DNA from: Oscheius dolichura
Taxonomy: Eukaryota; Nematoda; Chromadorea; Rhabditida; Rhabditidae
DNA: 64,000 nt
Reading direction: 5' to 3'
NCBI GenBank assembly: GCA_932521035.1
Contig: OW051492.1
Location: 6,200,001 to 6,264,000 of the forward strand
Part shown: positions 39,942 through 51,043 of the stretch, one piece after another
Layout: each line of letters starts with the position of its first letter
How positions within the stretch are numbered: position 1 is the stretch's first letter
Program-made: the position numbers and the translations under genes
Notes under the pieces: model-generated
Seen by the model: the letters and a program-made list of their open reading frames with translations, nothing else
Told to the model about the DNA's origin: nothing
Database searches by the model: none

Positions 39942-42900
39942 TCAGCCGAAGAACGTCTGCCCGATGGGAGTTAGCACCTGGGGAGGATGGATGTTGGTGG
40001 CGTCGTGGTGGACGAAGCGGGAGGTGGCCGGGGAGGACAGCTCTCTGAATGCGTCCTCTCGCCCAAGGGGGACGGGGCAAACATACGCCTCGTTGTGGTG
40101 GTGGCTTGTTTTGGGCTGGTGCGACCTGTACGGCTGTCTCACCCTCCGCCGGCCATTCGTCTGTTCGGCCATCTTCTTCCTCTCCAGCTTCTTTTTGAAC
40201 AGGTAGCAGAAGAAGACGACGATGAACATGAAGATGCCTCCGCAGAATATCCCGGCCACGACTATCGTCCTATCTGTGGTGCCTTGCTTTACCTCACCTG
40301 AATATTCATTTCTTTCTGGAATTACTTATTGTGTAAGCCACGGCAATCTTTATTATAAGTGTAAGAGTGTGGACGATATGTAGAGCAACCCGAGCGGGAC
40401 GGCGGATGAGGAGGAGGGAGGCGAGAAGAAGAGGGCGAGGCGGCCACTGGGCTCGGCACCTGTGACATGCGGTTAGAGTCGGCCAAAAAGCGTGAGAACA
40501 GCCCAGCAAGGGAAACGATGTTAACTGGGGGGACGAACTTACAGTGACCCTCGTCGGTGTCGTCGTGGTGGCCACAGTTGGCATCGCCGTTACACCGGAG
40601 GAGGGAGCTGATACACAGCTGGCTGTACGTACACAGATATTCCGAGTCGCCGTTGCATTCGGACATATCTAACAATTCTCCTGCTTATGGAGCCAGCACT
40701 CTGACTGACCTCCTTTGACTTGGCGGACCTCTGTCCACGTCATGTTGAACCCTTCGAGTCCGTTGACTTTGTCCGGACTGGTGAGGAAACTGATCCGGAC
40801 GGTGTTGTTCTCGGTGACGAAGGGCGTGAAGACACTGACCTCCGTTCCGCAGTACTCGTTTTTGGGGGCACCGGCCACACGGAGGACGGCCTTCTGGCAT
40901 CCCACGGGGCTCGTCGTCATCGAGCCTTCGATATTCAACTTAACCATGTTGAGCAGAATCTAAACAGTGGGAATATACTTCATCCTAGTAAGAAACAACC
41001 CTGTGGTCCGGGCGAGCCTCAATTTCCCAGTCGCAATGGACATCCTTGTTATATTTTATCGGGAAGTTCGGGGACATGACGTATCCGGTAGGGTTGGTCT
41101 CCGAGGCCACGATCCGTCGACCACATCGCAAATGTCCATCCGTCCTGTGTTCACTCCTCTCTATACCAACATGTCTACCACAAATAGTCTCCTAACCGAT
41201 TGTGGGAATGTCTTCGGTCGGTGCTTTCCTTATCTCGTACAACGCCTTGAACCCGTTGCCCGACCCAGACGCGTCGCTGGAGAAGACGACCCTCATCGAG
41301 TGAGCCCCGAAGGCGGACACGGTCGGCCCGGGGAAGAATCCGGAACAGTAGCGTTCCTGTAGTCTCAGAATCTCCTTCCCGTCCTTGCCCACGAACACGT
41401 CGTAGATCTCCAGCCAATCTCGACATCTGTGGAATGTGAATATACTCTCAAAGACCTACTTGTCCTCCTCCTTCGCCTCATGTAGAGCAAACTGCTCGAA
41501 ATGGACCAGAATCTGCTGTCCCGGTCTTCCTTCGATAAAATATGTACAGTTGATATTCAACGGATACTATAAATTAAGTTAAACAAGTGGAAGAAGGAAC
41601 TCACGTTGGCAGGGTAACGGGGACTGTTGAAGAAGCCAGTCGAGCTGGTGAAACGGAAGAGACACTCGTTCGATGTGCCCATGGACTCTCCAAGGATACC
41701 GAAGTCCGTTTTAAACTCGACCCGAGCACGGAATCCGTAGGTGGATAGGCCGTCAAATGTGATGTTGTCCGTTGTTCCGAACTGGATGACCATCCGGGGG
41801 CCGGAACTGAAAAAAGGGCCGAGGAGAGGGCTGCCTAAAAGAGAAGAGCATCTCAAAAGGGGACAGACCAACCTGCAGGCACCCTGTCACAGAGGGTGAT
41901 GTCGAAATTGCTCTCGTCCGTGGAGGAGAGTACCGCCTTCATGTTGCTGTCGGAAGTGGCCAGGCCGACCCAGGCATAGGGGCACGTCACATCGTCCGGG
42001 GTAGCGTCAGGAGCGGGGATACTAGAACTTTCTTATTCTTCAATTAAATAAGACTTACACATCGGTGTTAGAGAGGACGGCGAATGTTTCGAAGTAGACG
42101 ATGACCTTTTCGAGATCCTGGTCACCCTGGTACCCATCCAGGATATAACTACAGCTCGTATTCTGGGGATACATCTCGGGGTACTGTAATGGCTTTAATT
42201 GGAAAAGGCAAGTCCTACCTTTGGGCTCTGGATGTGGTGGACTGTTTCCCGAATGCTGGTCACCCGCACGTCACACTCGCTGCCCCTCATGTGAGTCACC
42301 CCCTGCTCCCCGGCAATCAACTGCTCCACGTCCACAAACCTCGAGGAGAACTCGAACTCTATCATGAATCTGAAAGAGACAATGAATCAAAGGGAACGCG
42401 ATTACCCTCGGGGCTCGGCCTTGGCCGGGTTGGTGGTGTTGAAATGGATGAGCAGATCGGGTCCCTCGCTGTAGACCTCCATTCCCTTTTGCAGTCCACA
42501 TACTTTTCGGATTATGGGAGCTGAGGGGCTGGCTCCGTCGAAGATGGTCAGGGAATCGTAGGGACAGCTGACAATTTGATCAGAAAAAAAATAAAGGGAA
42601 CTGACTGTTCCCCTCCGAAGTAGATGTCAAAGTCCCGGAAGAGGATGCGTATCCGCTGGCGAGCCCTGCCCTTGAGGTGGTAGGAGCAGTGGAAGTTCTT
42701 GGGATAGGTGCCAGGGTAGGTGGGCGAGTAGATACTCCCCCGTTTGTGTTTGTGCGCCTCCAGGAGGAAATTACATGTGCCGGGGAGACGAGTCCCTATA
42801 TTATATTCGGCTGAAAAAAGAGTCCGAATGGGTGGTGGAAGCGAAACGAACACTCGTCGACGAAAGAGTAGCGACCACTGAAACGGTACCGCTGGCTGCC

Positions 42901-44040
42901 ATCCCGGGAACGGGAGTGAAAGACGAGTTTGAGGACATAGTGGAGACTGATGACAACCTGGGGGGCGACGGAGCCGCAGTAGCGGCCGGCAAGAGGGGCG
43001 GACAGGAGATCAGATTCAACTGAGGTCAGCTCGGAGTAGATGTCGACATACTCTATGTCACAACTGAACGGGAGGATAGAGGAGGACGAGGAGGGGACTG
43101 ACCTTTCTGAGCCGCCGGCCAGCTGGAAGTAGTCGAATTCCAACTTTACGCGTTTCCCTTGTCTCGCGACAAACGAGTATATACACTGAAAAGGGAGGAG
43201 TTTCTCGGGGACGACAGGGAAGGGACGAGTAGAAAGCACCTGTAGGTTACTGGGCTCGACTCCGTCGCCGGCGGCCTCCTGTTCGGTCGGGGTTTTTGGC
43301 AGCAGAGGGAAGGAGAACTCCCGACTCTCGTACTCCTTCATCTCCGACTCAACGAATTCGCGATCGCATGCTGAGATTATCGCGGTCTTTTTACAACATT
43401 TAAACACGACGAAAAAGAGAGAGCGCAGTGGTCTTATCCTCCCCCGAACAGAGAAAAGCTTACTCTTCGTACTGGAGGACGCCCTTGAGCCAGAAGATCA
43501 TGATGAGGACAAGGAGACAGGCGATGACGATGGTGAAGAGCAGGGCGAAGAGGATGTCGCAGTCCAGGGCGCGACACGCCGCGCAGTCCTCCTTCGGCTC
43601 TGCTCGCTCCCATTCCAGCAGGTCTATTCTCGTCTCTACTACCCGTTCGAGCGTACGATCCATACAGACTAAAGTCTAGGTTTCAGAAGGGGCAAACAAG
43701 AGGGGACAAGTGAGGGAAATGTAGATTAGCAGCAGGGCACAGGGATTGATCCGGCTGAGTATCAGCCGCGCCGTCCAAACAGACAGTCCAAGACAAACTT
43801 TGAGGCGGGCGCCGCTCCGGGGGAGGGACGAGTGTTGTGCCGGTCGTCGTCGTAGTCCTGGGATTAACTGCGGCCATCAATAAGGAGAATCCCCGCGGAC
43901 CACCTTCAATTCGAGCGAAGAAGACCACCGCGCTCTCGTAGGTAATGGAAAAAGAGACGAGACTCACGGAATAGATGTTGGCCCGGGGAGAGGGGGGCCA
44001 GGCAGACGAGAAGTAGCCATTGCCACGCGGAGACGGCCAT
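39942..44040 (-). CDS. lev-10: LEV-10-like receptor: five CUB domains, LDLa, one TM helix
   Basis: Type I membrane protein; in C. elegans LEV-10 clusters acetylcholine receptors at neuromuscular junctions. Exon 1 encodes the signal peptide (MAVSAWQWLLLVCLAPLSPG) and ends in phase 1. It joins CDREFVESEMKEYESREF after an intron of about 590 nt that holds the EAT-18-like exon. Five CUB domains are legible: one with CIYSFVARQGKRVKLEFDYF; one with GSIYSPTYPGTYPKNFHCSY; one with IQSPKYPEMYPQNTSCSYIL; one with GFFNSPRYPANYP; one around VMSPNFPIKYNKDVHCDWEI. An LDLa module (CNGDSEYLCTYSQLC, CNGDANCGHHDDTDEGHC), a membrane helix (VVAGIFCGGIFMFIVVFFCY) and a basic tail ending TPIGQTFFG complete it. Architecture equals LEV-10 (five CUB, one LDLa, TM). 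Confidence 0.92.
43460..44040 (-). CDS. eat-18: EAT-18-like micro-protein sharing exon 1 with LEV-10
   Basis: Predicted second product of the locus. Exon 1 (44040-43968) encodes the LEV-10 signal peptide and ends in phase 1. The second exon (43668-43460) lies wholly inside the first LEV-10 intron, follows the acceptor ACTTTAG, is phase-compatible (C|TC), and reads CMDRTLERVVETRIDLLEWE, then DCAACRALDCDILF, then a membrane helix (ALLFTIVIACLLVLIMIFWL) and stops after LKGVLQYEE. The product is about 93 residues, about 70 after signal cleavage. In C. elegans eat-18, needed for pharyngeal nicotinic receptor function, likewise shares promoter and first exon with lev-10 and has its own exon in the lev-10 intron. 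The identification rests on gene architecture, size and topology; I cannot align the protein from memory. An internal ATG (67 codons) could also be used. Confidence 0.72.
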
Positions 44041-45362
44041 CTGGGATCTCTCTTTTAATTTTTGGAATAGACATCCTGGTGGTCACTAGCGCCACTCTTG
44101 ATCTGCCGCACTCTACGCTGGCCAGGCACACACATTTCGCTCTCCTCACAATTCGGGTGGTTCTGCCCCCCGTGTCAAAAAGGACCGGGGGAGAGACGAG
44201 ATAAATCATACCTGTCACTTGACGCTCCCGTGCATTTACCTCTCCACGGCTGGCAGTAAAGACAAGTATCTGAAATGAGGATAATTTTCATAGGAGAGGG
44301 CCAGAGGGATGGATGAGACGAGGCTAATGAACGGGAATCAGGGATAGGCACGATTAGAGAAGTAGGCGCCGATAGATTTGGCTCTGTTATGACAATTCCC
44401 ACGGGTCTCGGAGGGGGCCACGAGTGGAGAGGGCCCAGAGAAGAGTCTTCTCCTCGGCAGCTTAGGGTCGAGATTTTAGTCTCTAGGTTAGGAATCAATG
44501 CCGCCTGGCATATGTCTTCCGGAAAGAAGAGAAAAAGTCAGTCGACTGGAAAATGGGCTCAGAGGGGGGACGAAGACGGCCGAGGGGGACGACATGCTCT
44601 AATCGGTACAAATGCCATCAGGGAACTAATGCATCTGACCCCGGTGGTCAAGGAATTGCCACGGAATCATGAGATAACAGCTGTTGCTATTCAAATGAGC
44701 CGGGCGGCTGGAGGCTGTGGGGGCAGGGGGCTGTAACACCGCGGGCATCTCTTCCTCTCCCTTACACTCCGAGTACACTTCTCCCCGGATCAATGTCCTG
44801 TCCTCTCGTCCCAATATATAGTTATTTCTGTGTTTATCGACCTTCTCATTCTATTTTATGCCTACTCGTAGTGGAAAGGGGATGACTTCCTCTGGACGAG
44901 CAGACCACCCTCGCCCCTTACTAGTTATTGCTGTCTACTCTCTTACAATTGTTGAGATGACTGCTCCCCTTCAAGTATTTGTCTGTTCTTCTTTTTAGAG
45001 AAATGATAGGAACAAGCAGAACCATGAGGGTTTGGCAGATGACACATGTCAGCCACCTACGCGCTTACGTTGTTTTTTGCCTCGGGTCTATTGGTGGCTC
45101 CGTCTCTCCTCAATATCGTATAATTGAACCTGCCTGTCCTCCTCTCCCCACAACTACTTTCTCTTCTTCATCCCCTTCCCTTGTTTTGTAAATAGCTTTA
45201 TGTGCTCTTCCATGCCAGCTCTCTCCTGAAAAACAACACTACGCACCTCGGGCCGTCCTCCCCTGCCTGTATTGGTCACTCTCTCCCGATGTCTATTCCT
45301 CATTTCGATCGTCGAATCGATTGTCTGTGTTCCCCGCGGCACCAGCCAGCTGTTTATAAAAA
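44041..45362. other. Divergent upstream region, LEV-10/EAT-18 and LIM gene
   Basis: About 1.3 kb between head-to-head genes, probably with neuromuscular promoters for both. Open frames on the minus strand (44.2-44.5 kb) have no domain features and look like chance. No RNA gene seen. Confidence 0.5.
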
Positions 45363-46795
45363 ATGCGTCGTATTCCCGAGATAGGCAGCCTGATGCTGCT
45401 CCCGGGAGAGCGCAGCTATCGGGTCACTGTGAGACACGTAAGTCCCCTGCCTCCTGTTTACCATTTCTGGTTGCTTGTTTGCCCTTCTCCGTGCCCTTTC
45501 CTTTTCTGCCATTCCTTCCGATGCTCTCCTACAGCCTCGACTGCTTCCAGGTAATGACAGCCGTCTCCCCCACTCCGGCTGGGAATTACCAGTGGAGGAG
45601 CGAGTCGCGCCACGAGGTGAGGAGCGACTCCCGCGCCTCCTCCATCCCCGACCCGGTAGAACGTAACGTGGCTCGATGGAGGAGTGAGAGCCGGTCTTCC
45701 AACAGGGCCTTCAAAAACGACGAGGAGCCCTCCAGACGTGGGTCAATTGGCTATTCCTAGTGAAGAGGATCTTCAGAGGATGAGGTCGTGGCTGGGACCC
45801 TGAGTGCTTTAAAGGAAGACGTCGAGCAGACTACGGAGATTATCCGACGGAAGCAGGAGCAGTGGGTGGGTCTAGTGGCTGGTTGAGGGGGTATTGTGAG
45901 ACACAGAGGATGGAGAGGAAACAGTTTCAAACCGAGATGGAGGTGACGGGGAGAATCTCCATAGACCCCAATGATGATTGGCTGTCTGCTCGTCTCCGGG
46001 CTGTCTCCACCGAAGAAATGAACAACACCCTCGGGAAGGTGAAAAAAGACCAGGGTAAACATATCTGTTGGCTACTGAACGGGTCCTTTTCCAGAGAAGA
46101 ATGCCGTGACGGACACCCTGGCTGCCCTGGTTTACGATGTCAATGCCACGGCCGAGGTTCTCCGTAGGGGGTCGTTGGAGCGCCGGAAGAAGGGAGACCA
46201 GGAGCAGAAGACGGAGATCGAGTACAGACTGCGCCTGACCCCCGCCCCGGATGACTTCCCTGCTCCCCGTCCTCGTCCACGTAAGGTCCTTCTGATTCCC
46301 CCTTTATCTTCCATTTTCAGCTGCAGAGCAGAATTACAACATCAACGAGACGGACTACGGGGTAGAGGTCACGGAACAACAAACCGAGTCTATGAGACGG
46401 CGTCGGGCGAGGTCAGAGACTCCCAGGAGAACTCTCCAGATTGAGGCAGGCTATTCCATTATCTTCCCAGTTGGGTATTTCAGGCCGAGCCACCGGCGTC
46501 TCCTCCAGTCACCTGTGCCTATTGTTCCGAAGAGATCGACGGCCCGATCCTCACCGCCCTGGCACCGAACAGCGACCGCGCCCAGAAGTTCCACACCTAT
46601 CATTTTATGTGTACCTACTGCCAGAAGGTAGCCGTATAGACTGACCAAGACAGTGTCTTCTAGGCTCTCAACATGCACGGCACATACCGGGAACACGACA
46701 AGAAGCCCTACTGCCACGACTGCTTCTACAAGCTGTACAACGGGCTCCAGTACCAGCCGGACGAACACCAGACCACCATCGAAAAGCTCATTTGA
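45363..46795 (+). CDS. Single-LIM protein, UNC-95-like
   Basis: Probable adhesion-complex protein of body-wall muscle. The N-terminal two thirds is disordered, rich in Arg, Ser and Glu (YQWRSESRHEVRSDSRASSI), with a short helical part (TLSALKEDVEQTTEIIRRKQ). One LIM domain lies at the C-terminus: CAYCSEEIDGP, then FHTYHFMCTYCQKALNMHGT and KKPYCHDCFYKLYNGLQ, giving both zinc modules (CX2C...HX2C and CX2C...CX2C). The end is TTIEKLI. C. elegans UNC-95, a dense-body and M-line protein, has the same layout: a long disordered part and one C-terminal LIM. Paxillin-type proteins have four LIMs, so they fit less well. Introns are 35-100 nt. AATAAA follows about 55 bp after the stop, and another gene starts about 230 bp downstream. 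Confidence 0.72.
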
Positions 46796-47025
46796 AGACT
46801 GATAAAGAGTACCTTTTATCTATGTAACAATCAAAATGTTTGTATTCAAATAAACAGTTTCAAACCCCCTTTCCCACCTGTCTCTACAACAAGCTCAGAA
46901 GCTGTCTCGACCAGATAAGTCGACCGACCGACAACAGGCCACAATCTCGTCATTTTACTGATTGAATTTCAACAATCCGGTTGGTTTTCTTTCTTTTTCA
47001 TGTCTACCTCTTCGTCCTTTTCAGA
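46796..47025 (+). promoter_or_regulatory. Operon-type intercistronic region
   Basis: AATAAA at 46849-46854 is followed about 170 bases later by a pyrimidine tract and acceptor (CCTTTTCAG|AATG) immediately before the next start codon. This fits a trans-spliced downstream cistron of a two-gene operon, but an independent promoter is not excluded. Confidence 0.45.
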
Positions 47026-48206
47026 ATGCGTATCATTTATCCTACAAAAGTTACTCAGATCCTCGTGATCGTCGTCTGCTCCTACGTACTTGTCCGCAAT
47101 AGACAGGTGTGCTACGAGAAGCTCGGTTTCGACATTTCAGAAGGAGTAGAACATGTCAGTTTCTATTTTGTTTAGTAGTTTACAAGATGTTTTCAGGTGT
47201 TGAGCACTCTCGAGCCGAAGTCCTGCGAGAATTACCTGATCTCCACCACGGAGTTTTTGACTCTACTGGGAGGCAACGAGCCCGCCGAGACGAAGGTGGA
47301 CACCGAGAAGGAGAAGCACAGTGTCGAGACGTCGAAGCCCCTTTTGGACGAGAAGACGACCATTGTTGCCAGTGAACATGTGACGGCCAAGGTTCACAAA
47401 GTGGAAAACGTTACGGTGGCGGCGGAAGAGACGAAGCAGAAGGTCACGAAGACGGTGGAGGTCGTGGATTCTCATGAGAAGAAATTGGCTGACAATGGAA
47501 ACGAGACAAAGATCCACAAGGAACACAAGCTGGAAGTGGAGACTGTGGCAGAGACGACGGAGACTCCGAAGACGGAAGTGGCAGAGCCTGGCGTGGAGAA
47601 GAAGGCCTACCTTTTCGAGCGACCCGACACATTCCGCTACGAGCTGTACGGGAACCGCAGCACGAAGGCTGTCAAAGGCTGTGTGGAGCTGACCCGACAG
47701 GACATGGTCTCCCAACGGGACGGCGTCACCTGGGACATCCTCAGCTGTTCCTCGGCCGTCCTCGTCCTCCTGGCTGCGATCCTCCTCGCCGAGACGGCCT
47801 ACACCTTCTTCACGGGCAACGAGTTCGGCCAGGTCTGGTCTATTTCACTTCTTCTGTCAATTTGCCTCATTTTCAGACCGGGTCCCGTGTCATTGCTTCT
47901 GTGCACCTCGTGTTCGACCTGACCGTCGCCCTTCTCCTCCTCATCTTCCGCATGGATTGGGACGCCAGATCGGCCTTCAGCTTCGGAGAGACGATGCAGT
48001 ACCCGTGTGGCTGGAAGTGCGTAGAGCTGATTGCCTGGCTGTTGGCCATCTTGCACCTGGCCGAGGCCTTCTTCTACCGCGTGGTGAATGGCTGCATAGT
48101 CTTCGTGAGCCGAATGAACTCGTACAACGTTGCTCAGAGGGAGATGGACTCCATCTACACGAGGACGTCTCACGACGAGCCCCTTGACGGATCGTACGAG
48201 TGGTAA
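47026..48206 (+). CDS. Orphan multi-pass membrane protein with charged repeat-like loop
   Basis: About 360 residues in three exons; family not recognised. It starts MRIIYPTKVTQILVIVVCSY with a hydrophobic first segment. A hydrophilic region of about 170 residues follows, dominated by Val-Glu-Thr-Lys in loose repeats (KVHKVENVTVAAEETKQKVT, KTVEVVDSHEKKLADNGNET), with several N-glycosylation sites. Then come LFERPDTFRYELYGNRSTKA and three more hydrophobic segments (SAVLVLLAAILLAETAYTFF; VHLVFDLTVALLLLIF; LIAWLLAILHLAEAFFY), ending GSYEW. The C-terminal part vaguely resembles four-TM proteins of the MARVEL type, but conserved motifs are absent. The ATG sits next to a splice acceptor and it may be co-transcribed with the LIM gene, hinting at muscle or body-wall expression. 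Confidence 0.72.
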
Positions 48207-49011
48207 AAGTAATAAAGATGCGCGGCAGACGGTGTTTCATTTTTTTTGTGCTGGGGGGAATAGACGAGGCCACGGCAGCCGATGCCATCGAGCCAATCGA
48301 GACAAAGACGAACAAGGCCGGCCAACAATGAGAGCTTATTGTACTACACGAGGCCATTGATATGTGTCTCTTTCTTTTTGGCAACTCCTCCGTTCTAATG
48401 GGTTCACTTCTCGAAGGCCGCTGGTCTCGGCAAAACGAACGCTTGCCAAGGAGAGAGGGACACAAGGACAAGTGCCGAGACCGTAGCCTACTTTCGCAAA
48501 TTTGCAGATACTTCTTGTCGTGGTCAGCACGGGGCGAGGGAACTCTGTTCATTGGATCATTTCTTATTTTTCCGAGGTGGCCCTCTCTAGATGGAGGGTA
48601 CAACAGTTTAATACTCTGGATCGCTTGAGGTTGTCGGAGTGAGCTCTCGACAAAATATCTTTGCCAATCTCGCTACTATCAAGTACTACATATCCACTGT
48701 GTACCACGTACCAGATAAAAGGATCCGTATGCAAATCGTCTGTGGCCATTTCTAGGCTGCCTCCCCATCTTCCGATTCCGAGTCTGCAAAATGTCTCGAG
48801 ATGCAGTTCCCGATTGTTTTAGGTGAAGTGAATCACATTGCATCGGAATTCGGAAGGGGAAACGAGAGTGAATGTGTGAGACTCTTGAAAGAACAGCAAA
48901 CAGCTGCGGAGGTCGTATCATGTCGCCTACCGTATCCCCAAGGCCTCGAGGGCGGGCTGCCTGCCGAAGGCGCTCTACATAAACCCCTCCCCGCGTCGGG
49001 TATTGCCAGCC
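48207..49011. other. Intergenic region upstream of cuticlin
   Basis: AATAAA directly after the preceding stop (about 48.21 kb) ends the upstream gene. The rest, about 750 bp, is probably the cuticlin promoter. No coding or RNA signal recognised. Confidence 0.5.
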
Positions 49012-50733
49012 ATGCTCCGTCTCCTTTTGATTTTAGCCGTGGCCACGGCCTGGGAGCCAGCCCCTGCCCCGAGGAAGTCCGGTCCCGCTCTGCTTGACAA
49101 CGGCGTCGCAGGTACTGCCTCCTCCCTGCTTTCAACTCGTCCTTCTAGATTTGCCGGCTGTTGACTGTATGGAGGACAGGGTCCGGCTCACGTTCAAAAC
49201 GCAGAAGCCCTTCCAGGGGAGAATCTTCGTGCGCGGCATGGTGGACAAGGTATCCCTCTCGGCGTCCTCCTTCTCATGGTATTTTCAGGATGCGTGTGAA
49301 CAGAAGTACATAACGAACACGGCGTCGTCGGTGCAGTTCGAGCTACAAAACGGCGCTTGCAACATGAGGAGAACACGGATGTTGAGTTATTGTGTCGCAT
49401 ACCTGGGCTCGATTAGTGTCTGTTTGCGTTGAAGCTCCTCGAGAGTCTCCAGTTAGAACGGGATAATGCCCGAAGGTCGTCTTCAGAAGGGTTCAGGGTC
49501 GGCTGGGGACCCGGGTCACAAACAGGAAACCATACCATAATGAGTCTCCTCGTTACAGGTTGAGCTAGGGAGAAGGGGCAGATATTAACTTGAGAGAAAT
49601 GCCCACGTCTCGAAAAGTGACAATTCTTGGAGGGGGAGGCTATATTTCTGAATATCGTCGTTACAGATTGAACCCGAGAAGAGAGGAATAGAGATGTCCA
49701 TTGTTCTCGTCATAAGCTTCCACCAGACGTAAGGAGAATACCATCTTTTTGCATATCTGCTCATTCAGATTTATAACGCGGGTAGATCGAGCTTATCGTT
49801 GCACTTGTTTTTTCGAAGAAAGCGATAAAATAATCACATCTGGTCTGACTGTATCGTAGGTAGTCCCCCCGTCCAGAGATAGTCCCCCTTTACAGTCAAA
49901 TCCCCACCACCGACTTGATCGACACCGCTCGGATGCCCTTGTGTACTTATTCTGTCAGGAAAGACAGCGTATCCGGCCCTCTTGTTCAGTTCGCCAAAGT
50001 CGGAGACCCCGTTTATCACGTGTGGCAGTGTGAAAGCGGTAGACGCTACTAGACCCTGGCCACATCTAAAAGTTCAGATATGTTCTCGATGTTGGTCCAC
50101 AGCTGCTTTGTCGACGACGGCAACGGCCAGGAGCAGAAGCCTCTGTTGGATGAGCACGGCTGTGCCATCGACCCCATCATTGTCCCGGACCTGGTCTACA
50201 ACAAAGAGGCGAATCTCGCTTACGCGGAGGTGAACGTCTTCAAATTTGCCGATAAGGTACGGAGCGGGGAAAGGGATAGCCAACGGTGTCTAGGTGACAA
50301 CGTACTTCCAATGTGCCGTGAGCACTTGTATGATTTCGGAGGGGATGTGCAATGGGAAGACGCCTCCTCACTGTGGCCCGTCGAGTCTCCGTCGCTTCAA
50401 GAGGGAGACGCCTCGAAGGATTGGATCCAATGATTCCGCCTGGGTATGGCTATCTCCCTGCTCAAAATAAGGAAACAAGTTCAGATGTCCCCGGACAACA
50501 CCATGGATCTATCTGCCCAGAAGATAACTGTTCTGGATATCGACGAGGATGGCTCGGACGAGGAGAACGTTGAAGTGGCGCCCGGCGGAAGGGCAGCCAC
50601 GCGATACCCCGTCTGCGTGGCGACGAAGACTGCTCTCCTCACAGGGGCTGCCTGTGCCACGATGGCCCTGCTGGCCGTCTCCATCCTGGTGTCGGCCCTG
50701 CTTCGGAGGAACCAGATGAAATCGGTGTTGTGA
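49012..50733 (+). CDS. Cuticlin-type ZP-domain protein
   Basis: Structural protein of the nematode cuticle, secreted as a membrane precursor and polymerised through its ZP domain. A signal peptide (MLRLLLILAVATAW) leads to the ZP-N start LLDNGVADLPAVDC, then VRLTFKTQKPFQGRIFVRGM and GACNMRRTR. SIVLVISFHQTFITRVDRAY matches the cuticlin VVISFHPQFVTKVDRAY block. ZP-C has MLVHSCFVDDGNGQEQKPLL, DEHGCAIDP and TYFQCAVSTCMI. RRFKRE is the furin-type cleavage site after the ZP domain. A membrane helix (LLTGAACATMALLAVSILVS) and a short tail end the precursor. About 250 nt near 49.4-49.66 kb carry a poorly resolved intron. Which cuticlin paralogue this is cannot be told. Confidence 0.9.
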
Positions 50734-51043
50734 GAAGATCGGGTCGGAACTGACACTGCCCTCAATGTGATACTCAACTCTTCCATATAAACTTTCACAT
50801 TCCACTTGTTAAACTTGTTACGTTGAGGTTAGCCGAGAGTGGGCTAATATACCCGAGGTATCTTTATAACCTCAGGAGAGTGAAGAAGAACTCGGCCGAC
50901 CAAACAAAAATATGGTACAAGCTGCTCTGAAAATGTTCGAGTAATGGAAAAGCTTGCCCCGGTTTGTGGGAACAAAGCGATGCCAGGGTCTCGTCTTCGC
51001 TTTCCCACTGGTCCCTACTTTGTTCTCCTCCTGGCATCTGTTC
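50734..51043. other. Spacer between cuticlin and AP-2
   Basis: About 310 bp on the same strand, presumably the cuticlin 3' UTR and AP-2 promoter. No further feature seen. Confidence 0.4.

Noticed and set aside
45363-46795. Paxillin
   Set aside because: Only one LIM domain is present, at the extreme C-terminus, and no LD motifs were seen.
47026-48206. Synaptogyrin or other MARVEL protein
   Set aside because: Four hydrophobic segments are present but the conserved synaptogyrin/MARVEL motifs are not, and the long charged loop does not fit.
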